Assembly: GCA_002702575.1 (NCBI GenBank)
Contig: PAAJ01000012.1
Span: 41,386 to 105,385, forward strand
DNA from: Phycisphaerae bacterium
GTDB lineage: Bacteria; Planctomycetota; Phycisphaerae; Phycisphaerales; SM1A02
Length of the DNA stretch: 64,000 bases
Reading direction: 5' to 3'
Position 1 is the first letter of the stretch. Each line of letters begins with the position of its first letter. Below the pieces are notes generated by a model. The model was not told where the DNA came from. It did not search any database and saw nothing but the letters and a program-made list of their open reading frames with translations. This document shows positions 48,880 through 58,149 of the stretch, in pieces. The translations under genes were made by a program, and so were the position numbers.

Positions 48880-50273
48880 GGGGTCTTGTCCGGCTCTTCA
48901 GGTTGCTGGCTGAACCGTTTCTGAAGTTCAAGCAGAACGGGATGGCCCGGAGAGACGGCAATGCCGTTCCTCAAGGCATCGATGGCGGCCAGGGTCTTGC
49001 CCTGGGCCTGTCGTGTTTCAGCCAGAATCGCCCATCCGATCGGATTCTTCGAATCCACGGCCGTGACCTGTTCGGCTTGTCGCTCACCATCCTCGAATCG
49101 TCCTGTTCGAAGCAGGGCATGGGCATACTGCAGTCGTTCTCTTGGATCCTGAACGCCAAGCTTGAAGGCTTCATCGAGTGCAACGACTGCTCTCTCAGGG
49201 CTGCCCTGGAGAAGGAAGAGTCGGCCAACCTGCAGGTGGGCCTGAGGCAGAAGCGGATTGAACTTGACGGCCGCCACGGCATGATTGAAGGCCAGGGAGC
49301 CCTGTTCGTCCTGGAGGTAGGCAATGGACAGGTTCAGATGGGTGACGCCGTTCTCCTCATCGAGGCGAAGTGCCTTCTTCAGTTCCAGGATCCATCGACT
49401 CGTGTTGCCTCTGATGCGATAGATCTCGCTTCGACGATGAATGAGATAGACCTCTTCGGGCCAGGTCTCCAGGCTGTCTGTGATCAATTCGGATGCCTTG
49501 TCGAGTTGGCCGACCTCGATGAGGCGATCAATGCGATTCATGGTGGCGTCCAGCCCCTGAGCGGCATCCTTGATCTCTTCATTCCATGGATCTGGATAAT
49601 CCGGCTGATTGGCTTCACCGTTGGCGAAGAACGCATCCGCCTGTGCCTTGTTGCCGGCTCGCTGATAGGCCTGGCCCAGCAGGTAGAAGATGTAGGGGTG
49701 CGTGGTCTTGCCTCGTAGTTCATTCAGGATGTCGATGGCTTCATCGATCTTGTCGAGTGCCATCAGGGTTCTGGCGAGCGCGATGTAGCCCCCGGCGTTG
49801 TTGGGATCCAGTCTGATTGCTTCCCGTGCCAGAGGTTCAGCCTGCTGCGGGCGACCCATGTCCAGTTCCCAGATGGCCGGTCGCCACCAGCTTGGTGCAA
49901 AGGAGCCGTTCAATTCGCGTGATCGTGCTGCGGCAGACAACGCGTCCTCGTATTGGCCGCTTTCCTCGAGGGCGAGGGCCAGCCAGTACCACTGCCTGGC
50001 TTCATTCGGGGAGGCGTCGACGATCTGACGCCATGACTGGATCGATTCATCCAGGAGCTCATTGGCCTGGTAGATCTTCGCAAGCTCGATCCTGGCCTTG
50101 AGATCGGCAGGGTTGGCTTCAATCGCTGCGAGCTGCTGGTCGATGGCCTTGCGGACTTCGCCCTGAACGACTTCCTGATTGGCCGGACTCGGTGGAGGCG
50201 GCATGTTCGATCCGGGCTCAGAACATCCGATCAGGATCAGGCAGGGGATCAGCAGTGTGCACAGAAGTTTCAT
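48876..50273 (-). CDS. TPR-repeat lipoprotein
   Basis: Start MKLLCTLLIPCLILIGCSEPG; tandem TPRs (ARIELAKIYQANELLDESIQSWRQIVDASPNEARQWYWLALALEESGQYEDAL...). 4-nt overlap with the CRTAC1 gene. Confidence 0.9.
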   Translation of the reverse strand: MKLLCTLLIPCLILIGCSEPGSNMPPPPSPANQEVVQGEVRKAIDQQLAAIEANPADLKARIELAKIYQANELLDESIQSWRQIVDASPNEARQWYWLALALEESGQYEDALSAAARSRELNGSFAPSWWRPAIWELDMGRPQQAEPLAREAIRLDPNNAGGYIALARTLMALDKIDEAIDILNELRGKTTHPYIFYLLGQAYQRAGNKAQADAFFANGEANQPDYPDPWNEEIKDAAQGLDATMNRIDRLIEVGQLDKASELITDSLETWPEEVYLIHRRSEIYRIRGNTSRWILELKKALRLDEENGVTHLNLSIAYLQDEQGSLAFNHAVAAVKFNPLLPQAHLQVGRLFLLQGSPERAVVALDEAFKLGVQDPRERLQYAHALLRTGRFEDGERQAEQVTAVDSKNPIGWAILAETRQAQGKTLAAIDALRNGIAVSPGHPVLLELQKRFSQQPEEPDKTP

Positions 50274-50338
50274 GTCCAGATGATACTGCCCCGGGCCGAT
50301 GGGGCCGGAGGCGTATCTGCGGGGTACCATGACATGTG

Positions 50339-51325
50339 ATGGCCAGCATCCCCTATGCCGCAGCGTGCCAGACGGCGTTTGAATCGCCCCGGCACCGAGA
50401 CCAGATTGGTGAGCGAACGGCTCGAATGATCGGCATGGTCGAACAGACCATTGTCGGTTACGAGCCTTTCTTCGATGTCCGTTTACTGGTGTTTCCGGAG
50501 TTCGCGCACTCGGTTCCGATTCATGATTCCGTAGACAAGTTGCGTCGAGATCTCGCAGTTGAGGTCCCCAACGAGCACATCGATGCCTATGTGAAGGTGT
50601 GTCGTAAGCATGGTTGCTGGATCCAGACCGGATCCTTTCTGGAGATCGACCCGGCTCTGGGAGATGACATCATCTTCAATACGACGATGTTGGTTGGTCC
50701 CGAGGGGCCACTGCTGAAGTATCGGAAGGTGAATCCATGGATTCCCTGGGAAGTCCATGCTTCGCCACACGACATTGATCCGACCGGTGATCATTTTCCT
50801 GTTGCCGATACCGAGATCGGCCGCATCGGAGTGGCGACCTGTTACGACTGGCTCTTTCCTGAAAGCATTCGCCAGATCGCATTCAATGGTGCGGAGATCA
50901 TCTGCCGGATTTCCGCTTACATGGATCCCTGGGGTGCCACGCCACCCATGGACTGGTGGACAGTCATCAATCGAGCGCGAGCCATAGAAAACCGGGTCTT
51001 CGTGGTCGCTGCCAATCAAGGTGCTTCCATGTCGGACTATCCTCCGTTCTCCTGGCCCGGTGGGAGCATGGTCGTGGACTATGACGGCCGGATCCTGTCC
51101 CAGGCGGACTCGGGTCCGGGGGAGAAGGTGGTCGTTGCCCCGATCGACGTCCGAGCCTTGCGGGAAGAGCGGGCCCGTCGAAGAGGTCATGACATGCAGG
51201 CGCACTATCGTGCAGAGGCGCATGCCTATGCTTCAAGGCCATCCTTGAAACCAGCAGATTCCCATCCCATCACGATCCAGTCCCTCAACGACAGAATCGA
51301 CGAAGCCAGGAGCCAGGAGCCATGA
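50339..51325 (+). CDS. Carbon-nitrogen hydrolase (nitrilase/amidase family)
   Basis: LLVFPEF (Glu), KYRKVNPW (Lys), IGVATCYDWLFPE (Cys), NRARAIENRVFVVAANQG. Confidence 0.92.
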   Translation: MASIPYAAACQTAFESPRHRDQIGERTARMIGMVEQTIVGYEPFFDVRLLVFPEFAHSVPIHDSVDKLRRDLAVEVPNEHIDAYVKVCRKHGCWIQTGSFLEIDPALGDDIIFNTTMLVGPEGPLLKYRKVNPWIPWEVHASPHDIDPTGDHFPVADTEIGRIGVATCYDWLFPESIRQIAFNGAEIICRISAYMDPWGATPPMDWWTVINRARAIENRVFVVAANQGASMSDYPPFSWPGGSMVVDYDGRILSQADSGPGEKVVVAPIDVRALREERARRRGHDMQAHYRAEAHAYASRPSLKPADSHPITIQSLNDRIDEARSQEP

Positions 51326-54300
51326 TCAGGTCTGTTTCAGTTGCATCGCTTCTCGTGTTCGGTCTGCTGGCAAGCTGTGGCCAGGATGAGATGGGGAATG
51401 AGGCTCCTGTCGCCAAGAAGCTGACCGACGAAGCAATTGCCCAGAACAATCGGGGCGTCGGGCTGATGGGCAGCTTTGATTATGACGGAGCCTGGCAGAC
51501 GTTCAGTCCACTTGCAGAGCAGTACCCGGACAACCTCCAGTTGCAGGTCAATCTGGCGATCTCTCAGCTGAATCGGCAGCAGGAGGGTGATGAAGATCGT
51601 GCGTTGGAGATCCTGGAGGGCGTGCTCCAGAAGGATCCCGAGCATCTCAACGCGCTGTATGTCGCGGGGGTCCTGCAGACCAACAACGGCAACACGCCTG
51701 AATCTCACGAACGCTTTCGAGTCGTCGCCGAGCGGGATCCCGAGGACGCCTATGCGGCGTACTTCACAGGACAGACTCTGTTGCAGATGGATCGTGCCGA
51801 AGAAGCATTGGAGTGGTACGAACGTGCCATGTCGCTGGATCCCTATCTTCGCAGTGCAACGTACGGAGCGGCTCAGGCTGCACGACGGCTCGGCAAGAGG
51901 GATGAATCCGGGCTCTATTTGGAGCAGTTCCAGGCGATGGCGGAAAACCCGCGAGCTCGACTGGCGGAGATCAAGTACACACGCATGGGGCCACGTGCCG
52001 AGGTGAAGGTCCTCGGAGAGGATCTCGCCATGGCGTCGGTGAAGCCATCAGGACCCTTGTGGTCTTTGTACAACTGGATTCATCAAAAGAAATTCATAGG
52101 CGAAACAATGCCCAATGTGACCGCCTGTGATATCGACCTGGACGGCAAGGTCGAGGTCTTCATAGTCGGGGTGCACCAAGCCAATGACAACAGATCATCC
52201 CGTGTATACAAGCACAAGCCTGATCGTGGCTGGATGATGGACTCAAGACCTGCTCTGTGTGCCGTGGATGATGTGAATACCGTCCTCTGGGGAGATGTTG
52301 ACGGGAATGGTTGGCCCGATGCCTACCTGTGTCGAAAAGGTGGCAACCAGCTCTGGTTGCAGGATGATGGTCAATGGAAGGTGGAGCTTTCGATTGAGGC
52401 GGCTGAGGGTATGCCTCGAGACACTGTTGATGGTGCGATCTTTGATGCGGACCATGATGGTGATCTTGACATCTTCGCGGTCAATGCTGATGGTTCCAAT
52501 GTCCTGTTGAACAACAATCGTGACGGTACTTGGAGGCAGGTCGGCAGTGAAGAGGGACTTCCGACGGGTGATCACGGCTCACGACAGATCGTCGTAGCGG
52601 ATCTTGATAACGATCGTGACCTCGATCTTGTGATCATCAATGAGACGGCCCCCAATGAGGTCTATCTCAACGATCGACTGTGGCGATACCAGAAGGCGCC
52701 CGGTTTTCTGGCCTTTGAGTCGATGCCGATCACGGCGGCCATCGCCGGAGATATCGACTCGGATGGCCAGGTGGAGTTGATCAGTTTCTCACAGGACAGG
52801 GAAGTCCATGTGTGGCAGAAACAAAATGATTGGTTGCCGAAGCTGATCAGATCTTTTTCATCTGATGATGGATCAGATGGAGCAGGTCAATCAATGTTGA
52901 CACTGCTGGATGTTGATGGCTCGGGCAAGAAGACGCTGCTGGTATCAGATTCAGGCAAGGTGGTGTCGGTCAATCCAAACTTGCCCGACCAGAGCGGTGA
53001 GTTGAATGATCCGCTGTTCCTCAATTGTCTAACGATGACTCCGGTGATTTTCGAGCCAGGTAAGGGTTATTCTCTCTTCGCCATCACCGGAAACGCGACT
53101 GGCAAGGAATTGAAAATGAAGATCCTGGACCCTGGTTCTGGGCGTTATCCCTTTGTGGATGTTTCATTCACCGGGAAGCATGACGAAGGTCAGTCCATGC
53201 GATCCAATGCCAGCGGCATCGGGACGCGCTACGCCGCACGGAGTGGGTCCCGTTGGCACATGGGTCGTGTTCTGAGGGATGATTCAGGGCCGGGTCAGAA
53301 TCTGCAGCCAGTAGCCATCGGATTGGGGCCCCAGCCACGGCTGGACTTCCTGGCCATCGAATGGTCCGATGGTGTCTACCAGACGGAACTGGGGCTCTCC
53401 GAATCCACCGTCATCGAAGAAACCCAGAGGCAGCTTTCCAGTTGTCCTGTCCTCTTTGTTCGTGATGGTGATGGACAGATGTTTGTCAGCGATCTGTTGG
53501 GAGTCGGGGGGATCGGTTTTCGTACCGGACGAGATTCGGTGGTCACGCCGCGTCCATGGGAGCGGTTCCTGATGCCCGAGTCGGTTCTCATGGAACATGA
53601 TGGCCGATATGAAATCACGATTGCCGAGCCGATGGAGGAGTCGTGCTATCTCGATTCGCTCCGACTGGTGAGATGGTTCCTGCCGCCAGGCTGGTCGATG
53701 ACTCTGGATGAACGCATGGGAACGGGGGCGCCACTTCCCACTGGAGATCCGGTCTTCTATCGAACGGCGCTGAAGCCATCGATGTGCAAAGACAACATGA
53801 GTGGCGAGATCACGGAGGCCCTGCTTGAAGTCGATGGTGTAGCAGTGGAACCGGTGGATCATGATGTTCGCTTCATGGGCCGACTTGCACGGAATCATCA
53901 GCTGGAGTTGTCATTCGATCAGCCGCTTGATTCCCTGCCTGGAACACCGGTCCTGGTCCTCGACGGTTGGGTGGAGTATCCGTATTCACAGACCAACTTT
54001 GCTGCCTGGCAGGCCGGTGCGACCTACGATCCGCCGACGATTGAAGCTCGTGGCGAAGACGGAACGTGGATCGTAGTCGCTGAAAAAGCGGGGTATCCAG
54101 CCGGCATGCCACGGCAGATGTCCTTGCCGCTTGCATCACTTCCACAAGGTGCGGATGCGCTTCGAATCACGAGCAATCTTGAGATCTATTGGGATGCCGC
54201 CATGGTGATCGGAAGTGAGCCTTGCCCGGGAGCCCGGAAGCAGTCCCTGCCGCTGTACTCGGCGGTTCTGTTTGATGCCGGGTATCCCGAGCGTCGCAAC

Positions 54301-54663
54301 GGTCCTCAGAAAAGGCCTGGATTCGATTGGTCGAGGCGGGCGCCGCTCTGGGATACGAGGTTCCAGCGCGGAATGCACAGCTTGCATGGCGATGTCTTTC
54401 CATTGATCGAGAAGACCGATTCGGCGCTGGCGATCTTCGGGCCGGGAGAAGCGGTCGAATGTGCCTTCACTGCCGTGCCGCCGCCATCGGGCCTGGGAGC
54501 AGGGGGTTCCTTCCGATTCGTTCTGGAAATCGACGGATGGTGCAAGGACAAGGATCTCTTTACTCAGGATGGTGATACGATCGAGCCGCTTCCGGTCGAT
54601 CTTGCCGGAGAAGCACAACGCCTTCATGAGCAGTACAACACTCGATGGATGGGTGGTTACTGA
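51322..54663 (+). CDS. Large lipoprotein fusing TPR, FG-GAP and ASPIC/UnbV (CRTAC1-type) regions
   Basis: LLASCGQDEMG lipobox; N-terminal TPRs; DIDLDGKVEVFIV, DVDGNGWPDAYLC, DADHDGDLDIFAV, DLDNDRDLDLVII; ASPIC-like ASGIGTRYAARSGSRWHMG...IGLGPQPRLDFLAIEWSDG; ATGA overlap with the nitrilase. Confidence 0.85.
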   Translation: MIRSVSVASLLVFGLLASCGQDEMGNEAPVAKKLTDEAIAQNNRGVGLMGSFDYDGAWQTFSPLAEQYPDNLQLQVNLAISQLNRQQEGDEDRALEILEGVLQKDPEHLNALYVAGVLQTNNGNTPESHERFRVVAERDPEDAYAAYFTGQTLLQMDRAEEALEWYERAMSLDPYLRSATYGAAQAARRLGKRDESGLYLEQFQAMAENPRARLAEIKYTRMGPRAEVKVLGEDLAMASVKPSGPLWSLYNWIHQKKFIGETMPNVTACDIDLDGKVEVFIVGVHQANDNRSSRVYKHKPDRGWMMDSRPALCAVDDVNTVLWGDVDGNGWPDAYLCRKGGNQLWLQDDGQWKVELSIEAAEGMPRDTVDGAIFDADHDGDLDIFAVNADGSNVLLNNNRDGTWRQVGSEEGLPTGDHGSRQIVVADLDNDRDLDLVIINETAPNEVYLNDRLWRYQKAPGFLAFESMPITAAIAGDIDSDGQVELISFSQDREVHVWQKQNDWLPKLIRSFSSDDGSDGAGQSMLTLLDVDGSGKKTLLVSDSGKVVSVNPNLPDQSGELNDPLFLNCLTMTPVIFEPGKGYSLFAITGNATGKELKMKILDPGSGRYPFVDVSFTGKHDEGQSMRSNASGIGTRYAARSGSRWHMGRVLRDDSGPGQNLQPVAIGLGPQPRLDFLAIEWSDGVYQTELGLSESTVIEETQRQLSSCPVLFVRDGDGQMFVSDLLGVGGIGFRTGRDSVVTPRPWERFLMPESVLMEHDGRYEITIAEPMEESCYLDSLRLVRWFLPPGWSMTLDERMGTGAPLPTGDPVFYRTALKPSMCKDNMSGEITEALLEVDGVAVEPVDHDVRFMGRLARNHQLELSFDQPLDSLPGTPVLVLDGWVEYPYSQTNFAAWQAGATYDPPTIEARGEDGTWIVVAEKAGYPAGMPRQMSLPLASLPQGADALRITSNLEIYWDAAMVIGSEPCPGARKQSLPLYSAVLFDAGYPERRNGPQKRPGFDWSRRAPLWDTRFQRGMHSLHGDVFPLIEKTDSALAIFGPGEAVECAFTAVPPPSGLGAGGSFRFVLEIDGWCKDKDLFTQDGDTIEPLPVDLAGEAQRLHEQYNTRWMGGY

Positions 54664-54675
54664 TGGGAGTCGGGC

Positions 54676-55140
54676 ATGCGTGATCAGGACCAGCGGCAAT
54701 CCGTGCTCCTCGATGTCCTCAGAAGGAATCAGGTCCATTCACAGGTGGAGTTGCTGAACCTGCTGAGTGTGGAAGGCGTGGAGGTCACCCAGGCGACCCT
54801 TTCCCGGGACCTTCGTTCCATCGGAGTCGTGAAGGGGCCAGAGGGGTACGCGGCACCCGAATCCGCGGGTCTGGACAAGGCGGCCAGAAAACGTCTGGGC
54901 ACTCAGATGAAATCCCATCTCACGGGCATTCAGGCAGCGGATTCGATGCTGGTCCTCCGGACCCGGCCAGGCCATGCAGGAATCATGGCCGCTGAGATTG
55001 ACTCACTCGGCATGGCCTCCGTTCTGGGGACCGTCGCCGGCCGGGACACCATCTTCGTGGCGACCTCCATGCCCGGGCATGCCAGGCGTCTGCTGGCGGA
55101 ATTCGTCAAGTTGAGTGGCAGGGCGGATCTGAAGGCCTGA
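54676..55140 (+). CDS. argR: Arginine repressor ArgR
   Basis: RQSVLLDVLRRNQVHSQVELLNLLSVEGVEVTQATLSRDLRSIGVVK; LVLRTRPGHAGIMAAEIDSLGMASVLGTVAGRDTIFV. Confidence 0.92.
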   Translation: MRDQDQRQSVLLDVLRRNQVHSQVELLNLLSVEGVEVTQATLSRDLRSIGVVKGPEGYAAPESAGLDKAARKRLGTQMKSHLTGIQAADSMLVLRTRPGHAGIMAAEIDSLGMASVLGTVAGRDTIFVATSMPGHARRLLAEFVKLSGRADLKA

Positions 55141-55260
55141 GAGGGCTATGATTCAGGCCTGAATAATCTCAATTTTTCAACGGAATAATGGTCCTGTTCA
55201 TGCATGAGTGATGAATAATCGCCTTTGTTCCCCACCGGCAGCCGATAGGGTTCTTGGCCC

Positions 55261-58149
55261 ATGCCCAGTCCCAGATCCACACCTGAGAATTCAAAGCCGG
55301 CATCGCCTTCAAGGAGGCGATACCGGCCTGTGATCGGCCCACGGCTGAAGATCCTGCTCATCGTGATCTTCGCCCTGTTTGCTTTGATGGTCGTCAATTC
55401 GGTCTACCTGGTGGCGATCAGGATGATGGGGCTGGCGACCCAGGATTCCTATGAGAACTGGTTCTATCTGATCATGTTCCTGGCCCATCTGGTCGTGGGC
55501 CTGTTGCTGCTTGTGCCGTTCATCATCTTCGGAGCAGCCCATATTCGAAATGCCCACAATCGGCCCAATCGCAGGGCTGTCCGTGCGGGCTACGCGCTGT
55601 TCATCAGCGCCATCATCCTTTTGGTGACAGGCGTTGTCCTGATGCGGGTGGACGGGATCATCGACATCCGGGATGAAACAGCGCGATCGATCATCTGGTG
55701 GATCCATGTCCTGGTACCGCTGATCGTGGTCTGGCTCTTCATTCTCCATCGTCTCGCTGGCCGTCGCATCCGCTGGAAGGTCGGCATGGCCTGGAGTGCC
55801 GTGGCAGCAGGCTTCGCCATCGTGATGGTCGTCTTCCAGTCACAGGATCCACGGCAGTGGAACATCGCGGGCAATCCCGAGGGTGACCAGTACTTCTACC
55901 CGTCCCTGGCCAGAACGGTTTCCGGAGATTTCATTCGAGCGGAAGTTCTGCAGAACGACGAGTACTGCCTCGAGTGTCATGCTGACATCCATGATTCATG
56001 GATGCATTCCGTCCACAAGTTCTCGTCTTTCAACAATCCGGCATATCTGGCATCCGTCAAGGAAACCCGTGAGATGAGCATGGAGCGGGATGGTGACGTG
56101 AACGCCTCGCGTTTCTGTGCGGGCTGTCATGATCCGGTTCCATTCTTCAGTGGTGCCTTCAACGATCCGGACTACGACATGGTGCATGATCCGACGGCCC
56201 ATGCCGGGATCACCTGCACGGTGTGCCACGTGATCAGTCACGTCAATTCACCGAAGGGCAACGCGGACTACACGATCGACGAGCCGCAGCATTATCCCTT
56301 TGCGTTTTCGGACAATCCCGTGCTGTCATGGGTGAACAAGCAGCTCGTCAAGGCCAAGCCGGAGTTCCACAAGAAGACCTTCCTCAAGCCGTTGCATCAG
56401 ACCGAGGATTTCTGCGGTACGTGCCACAAGGTTCACCTTCCCGTCGAACTGAATGACTACAAGTGGCTGCGAGGTCAGAACCACCTGGATTCCTATCGCC
56501 TCAGCGGTGTTTCCGGGCATGGCATCATGAGTTTCTACTACCCGCCCGTCGCCGAGGTGAACTGCAACGACTGCCACATGCCTCTGATGCCCTCAACCGA
56601 TTTCGGTGCTCAGGTGCGTGACGACTCGGGAGTTCCCAAGGTGCATGATCACATGTTCCCATCGGCCAATACGGCGATGCCGATGATGGTCAACATGCCC
56701 CGGGCGGAAGAGGCGATCGAGAAGCATCGCGAATTCCTCGAGGGGGTGATGCGTGTCGACATCTTCGGGCTCAAGAAGGGCGGCGAGATCGACGGTGAAC
56801 TGCTGGGGCCGATCCGGCCTGAGATCCCTGAGCTTGATCGTGGTGAGGATTATCTCGCTGAGGTGGTCATACGAACGGTCAAGATGGGCCATCTCTTTAC
56901 TCAGGGCACGGCGGACTCCAATCAGGTCTGGATGGATGTGACGGTGACCTGTGGCGACCGTGTCATCGGTAGAAGTGGTGCCATGGACGAGGATGGCCAG
57001 GTTGATCCATGGTCGCACTTCGTCAACAGTTTCGTGATCGATCGCGATGGCAATCGAATCGCCCGTCGAAATGCCCAGGATATCTTCACGTCGCTCTACA
57101 ACCATCAGATCCCGCCGGGGGCTGCTGATTCCGTCCATTACCGGTTCCATGTGCCCGATGATTGTGAAGGTCCGGTGAAGATCCACGCCGCTCTGAAGTA
57201 CCGCAAGTTCGATACGGAGTACATGCGTTTCGTGCATGGTGATGCAGCCTGGGTGAATGAGCTGCCTGTGACCTTGCTGGCCGAGGACGTGGTGGAGCTG
57301 CCCGTGAAGGGTGGCGTGCCTGTCTCGCCATCGGAAGAGATGACGGTGCCGGAATGGGTTCGATGGAACGACTATGGCATCGGACTGTTCCGCAAGGGCG
57401 ATCTGGGAGAACTCCGTGATGCCGAAGAGGCGTTTCTTGAAGTGGAAAATCTGGGCCGTTCCGAAGGTCCGATCAATCTGGCTCGTGTCTACCTGAAGGA
57501 AGGTCGTGTCACTGAAGATGCTCCAGAGGCGCTCACACGGGCGGCGAACATGACACATCCTGCCAGGGAATGGCATCTGCTCTGGTTCGGCGGGCTCGTC
57601 GACAAGCAGAACGGGCGACTGGATGCCGCCATCGACAAGTTCAGGCAGGTTGTGGAAGGCGGCTTCGAACAGGCGAAGGGCCGAGGCTTCGATTTCTCTG
57701 AAGATTGGCGTGTGCTCAACGAACTGGGCAACACGCTCTATCAGCGTGCTCGACAGGAGCGTGGCCCTGCCAAGCGGGAGAAGCGTGAAGCCCTGATGAG
57801 AGAGGCGGCCGAGGTCTTCGAGGCCAGCCTCGAGCTGGATCCTGAGAATGCGGATGCCCATTACAACCTCAAGCAGGTCTGGGCGGATCTGGATGACATG
57901 GAGCGTTCTTCCGTGCATGCAGAGAGGCATGCCACGTACAAGATCGATGACAATGCCAGGGATTTCGCGATCTCCGAGGCACGTCGCAAGTATCCTGCTG
58001 CCAACAAGGCCTCGGAGGCCGTGGTGATCTATGAATTGCTTCCTCCTGAAGACGTCCGTCCAACCGAATCGGAACCGGATCTTCCTGAGGACAAGCCCGA
58101 CTCACAGGTTTCAGCTGAATCAGCCGGCAGCAAGAAAGATGAATCATGA
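55261..58149 (+). CDS. Multiheme cytochrome c with N-terminal cytochrome b-like TM domain and C-terminal TPRs
   Basis: Five hydrophobic helices; CLECH, CAGCH, CTVCH, CGTCH, CNDCH; C-terminal TPRs (SLELDPENADAHYNLKQV). Confidence 0.88.
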   Translation: MPSPRSTPENSKPASPSRRRYRPVIGPRLKILLIVIFALFALMVVNSVYLVAIRMMGLATQDSYENWFYLIMFLAHLVVGLLLLVPFIIFGAAHIRNAHNRPNRRAVRAGYALFISAIILLVTGVVLMRVDGIIDIRDETARSIIWWIHVLVPLIVVWLFILHRLAGRRIRWKVGMAWSAVAAGFAIVMVVFQSQDPRQWNIAGNPEGDQYFYPSLARTVSGDFIRAEVLQNDEYCLECHADIHDSWMHSVHKFSSFNNPAYLASVKETREMSMERDGDVNASRFCAGCHDPVPFFSGAFNDPDYDMVHDPTAHAGITCTVCHVISHVNSPKGNADYTIDEPQHYPFAFSDNPVLSWVNKQLVKAKPEFHKKTFLKPLHQTEDFCGTCHKVHLPVELNDYKWLRGQNHLDSYRLSGVSGHGIMSFYYPPVAEVNCNDCHMPLMPSTDFGAQVRDDSGVPKVHDHMFPSANTAMPMMVNMPRAEEAIEKHREFLEGVMRVDIFGLKKGGEIDGELLGPIRPEIPELDRGEDYLAEVVIRTVKMGHLFTQGTADSNQVWMDVTVTCGDRVIGRSGAMDEDGQVDPWSHFVNSFVIDRDGNRIARRNAQDIFTSLYNHQIPPGAADSVHYRFHVPDDCEGPVKIHAALKYRKFDTEYMRFVHGDAAWVNELPVTLLAEDVVELPVKGGVPVSPSEEMTVPEWVRWNDYGIGLFRKGDLGELRDAEEAFLEVENLGRSEGPINLARVYLKEGRVTEDAPEALTRAANMTHPAREWHLLWFGGLVDKQNGRLDAAIDKFRQVVEGGFEQAKGRGFDFSEDWRVLNELGNTLYQRARQERGPAKREKREALMREAAEVFEASLELDPENADAHYNLKQVWADLDDMERSSVHAERHATYKIDDNARDFAISEARRKYPAANKASEAVVIYELLPPEDVRPTESEPDLPEDKPDSQVSAESAGSKKDES

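Noticed and set aside
49910-50122. Plus- and minus-strand small ORFs inside the TPR lipoprotein gene
   Set aside because: Alternative frames of a well-supported CDS with biased composition.
56593-57930. 445-aa antisense ORF opposite the multiheme cytochrome
   Set aside because: Shadow ORF; the plus frame has clear CxxCH and TPR motifs.
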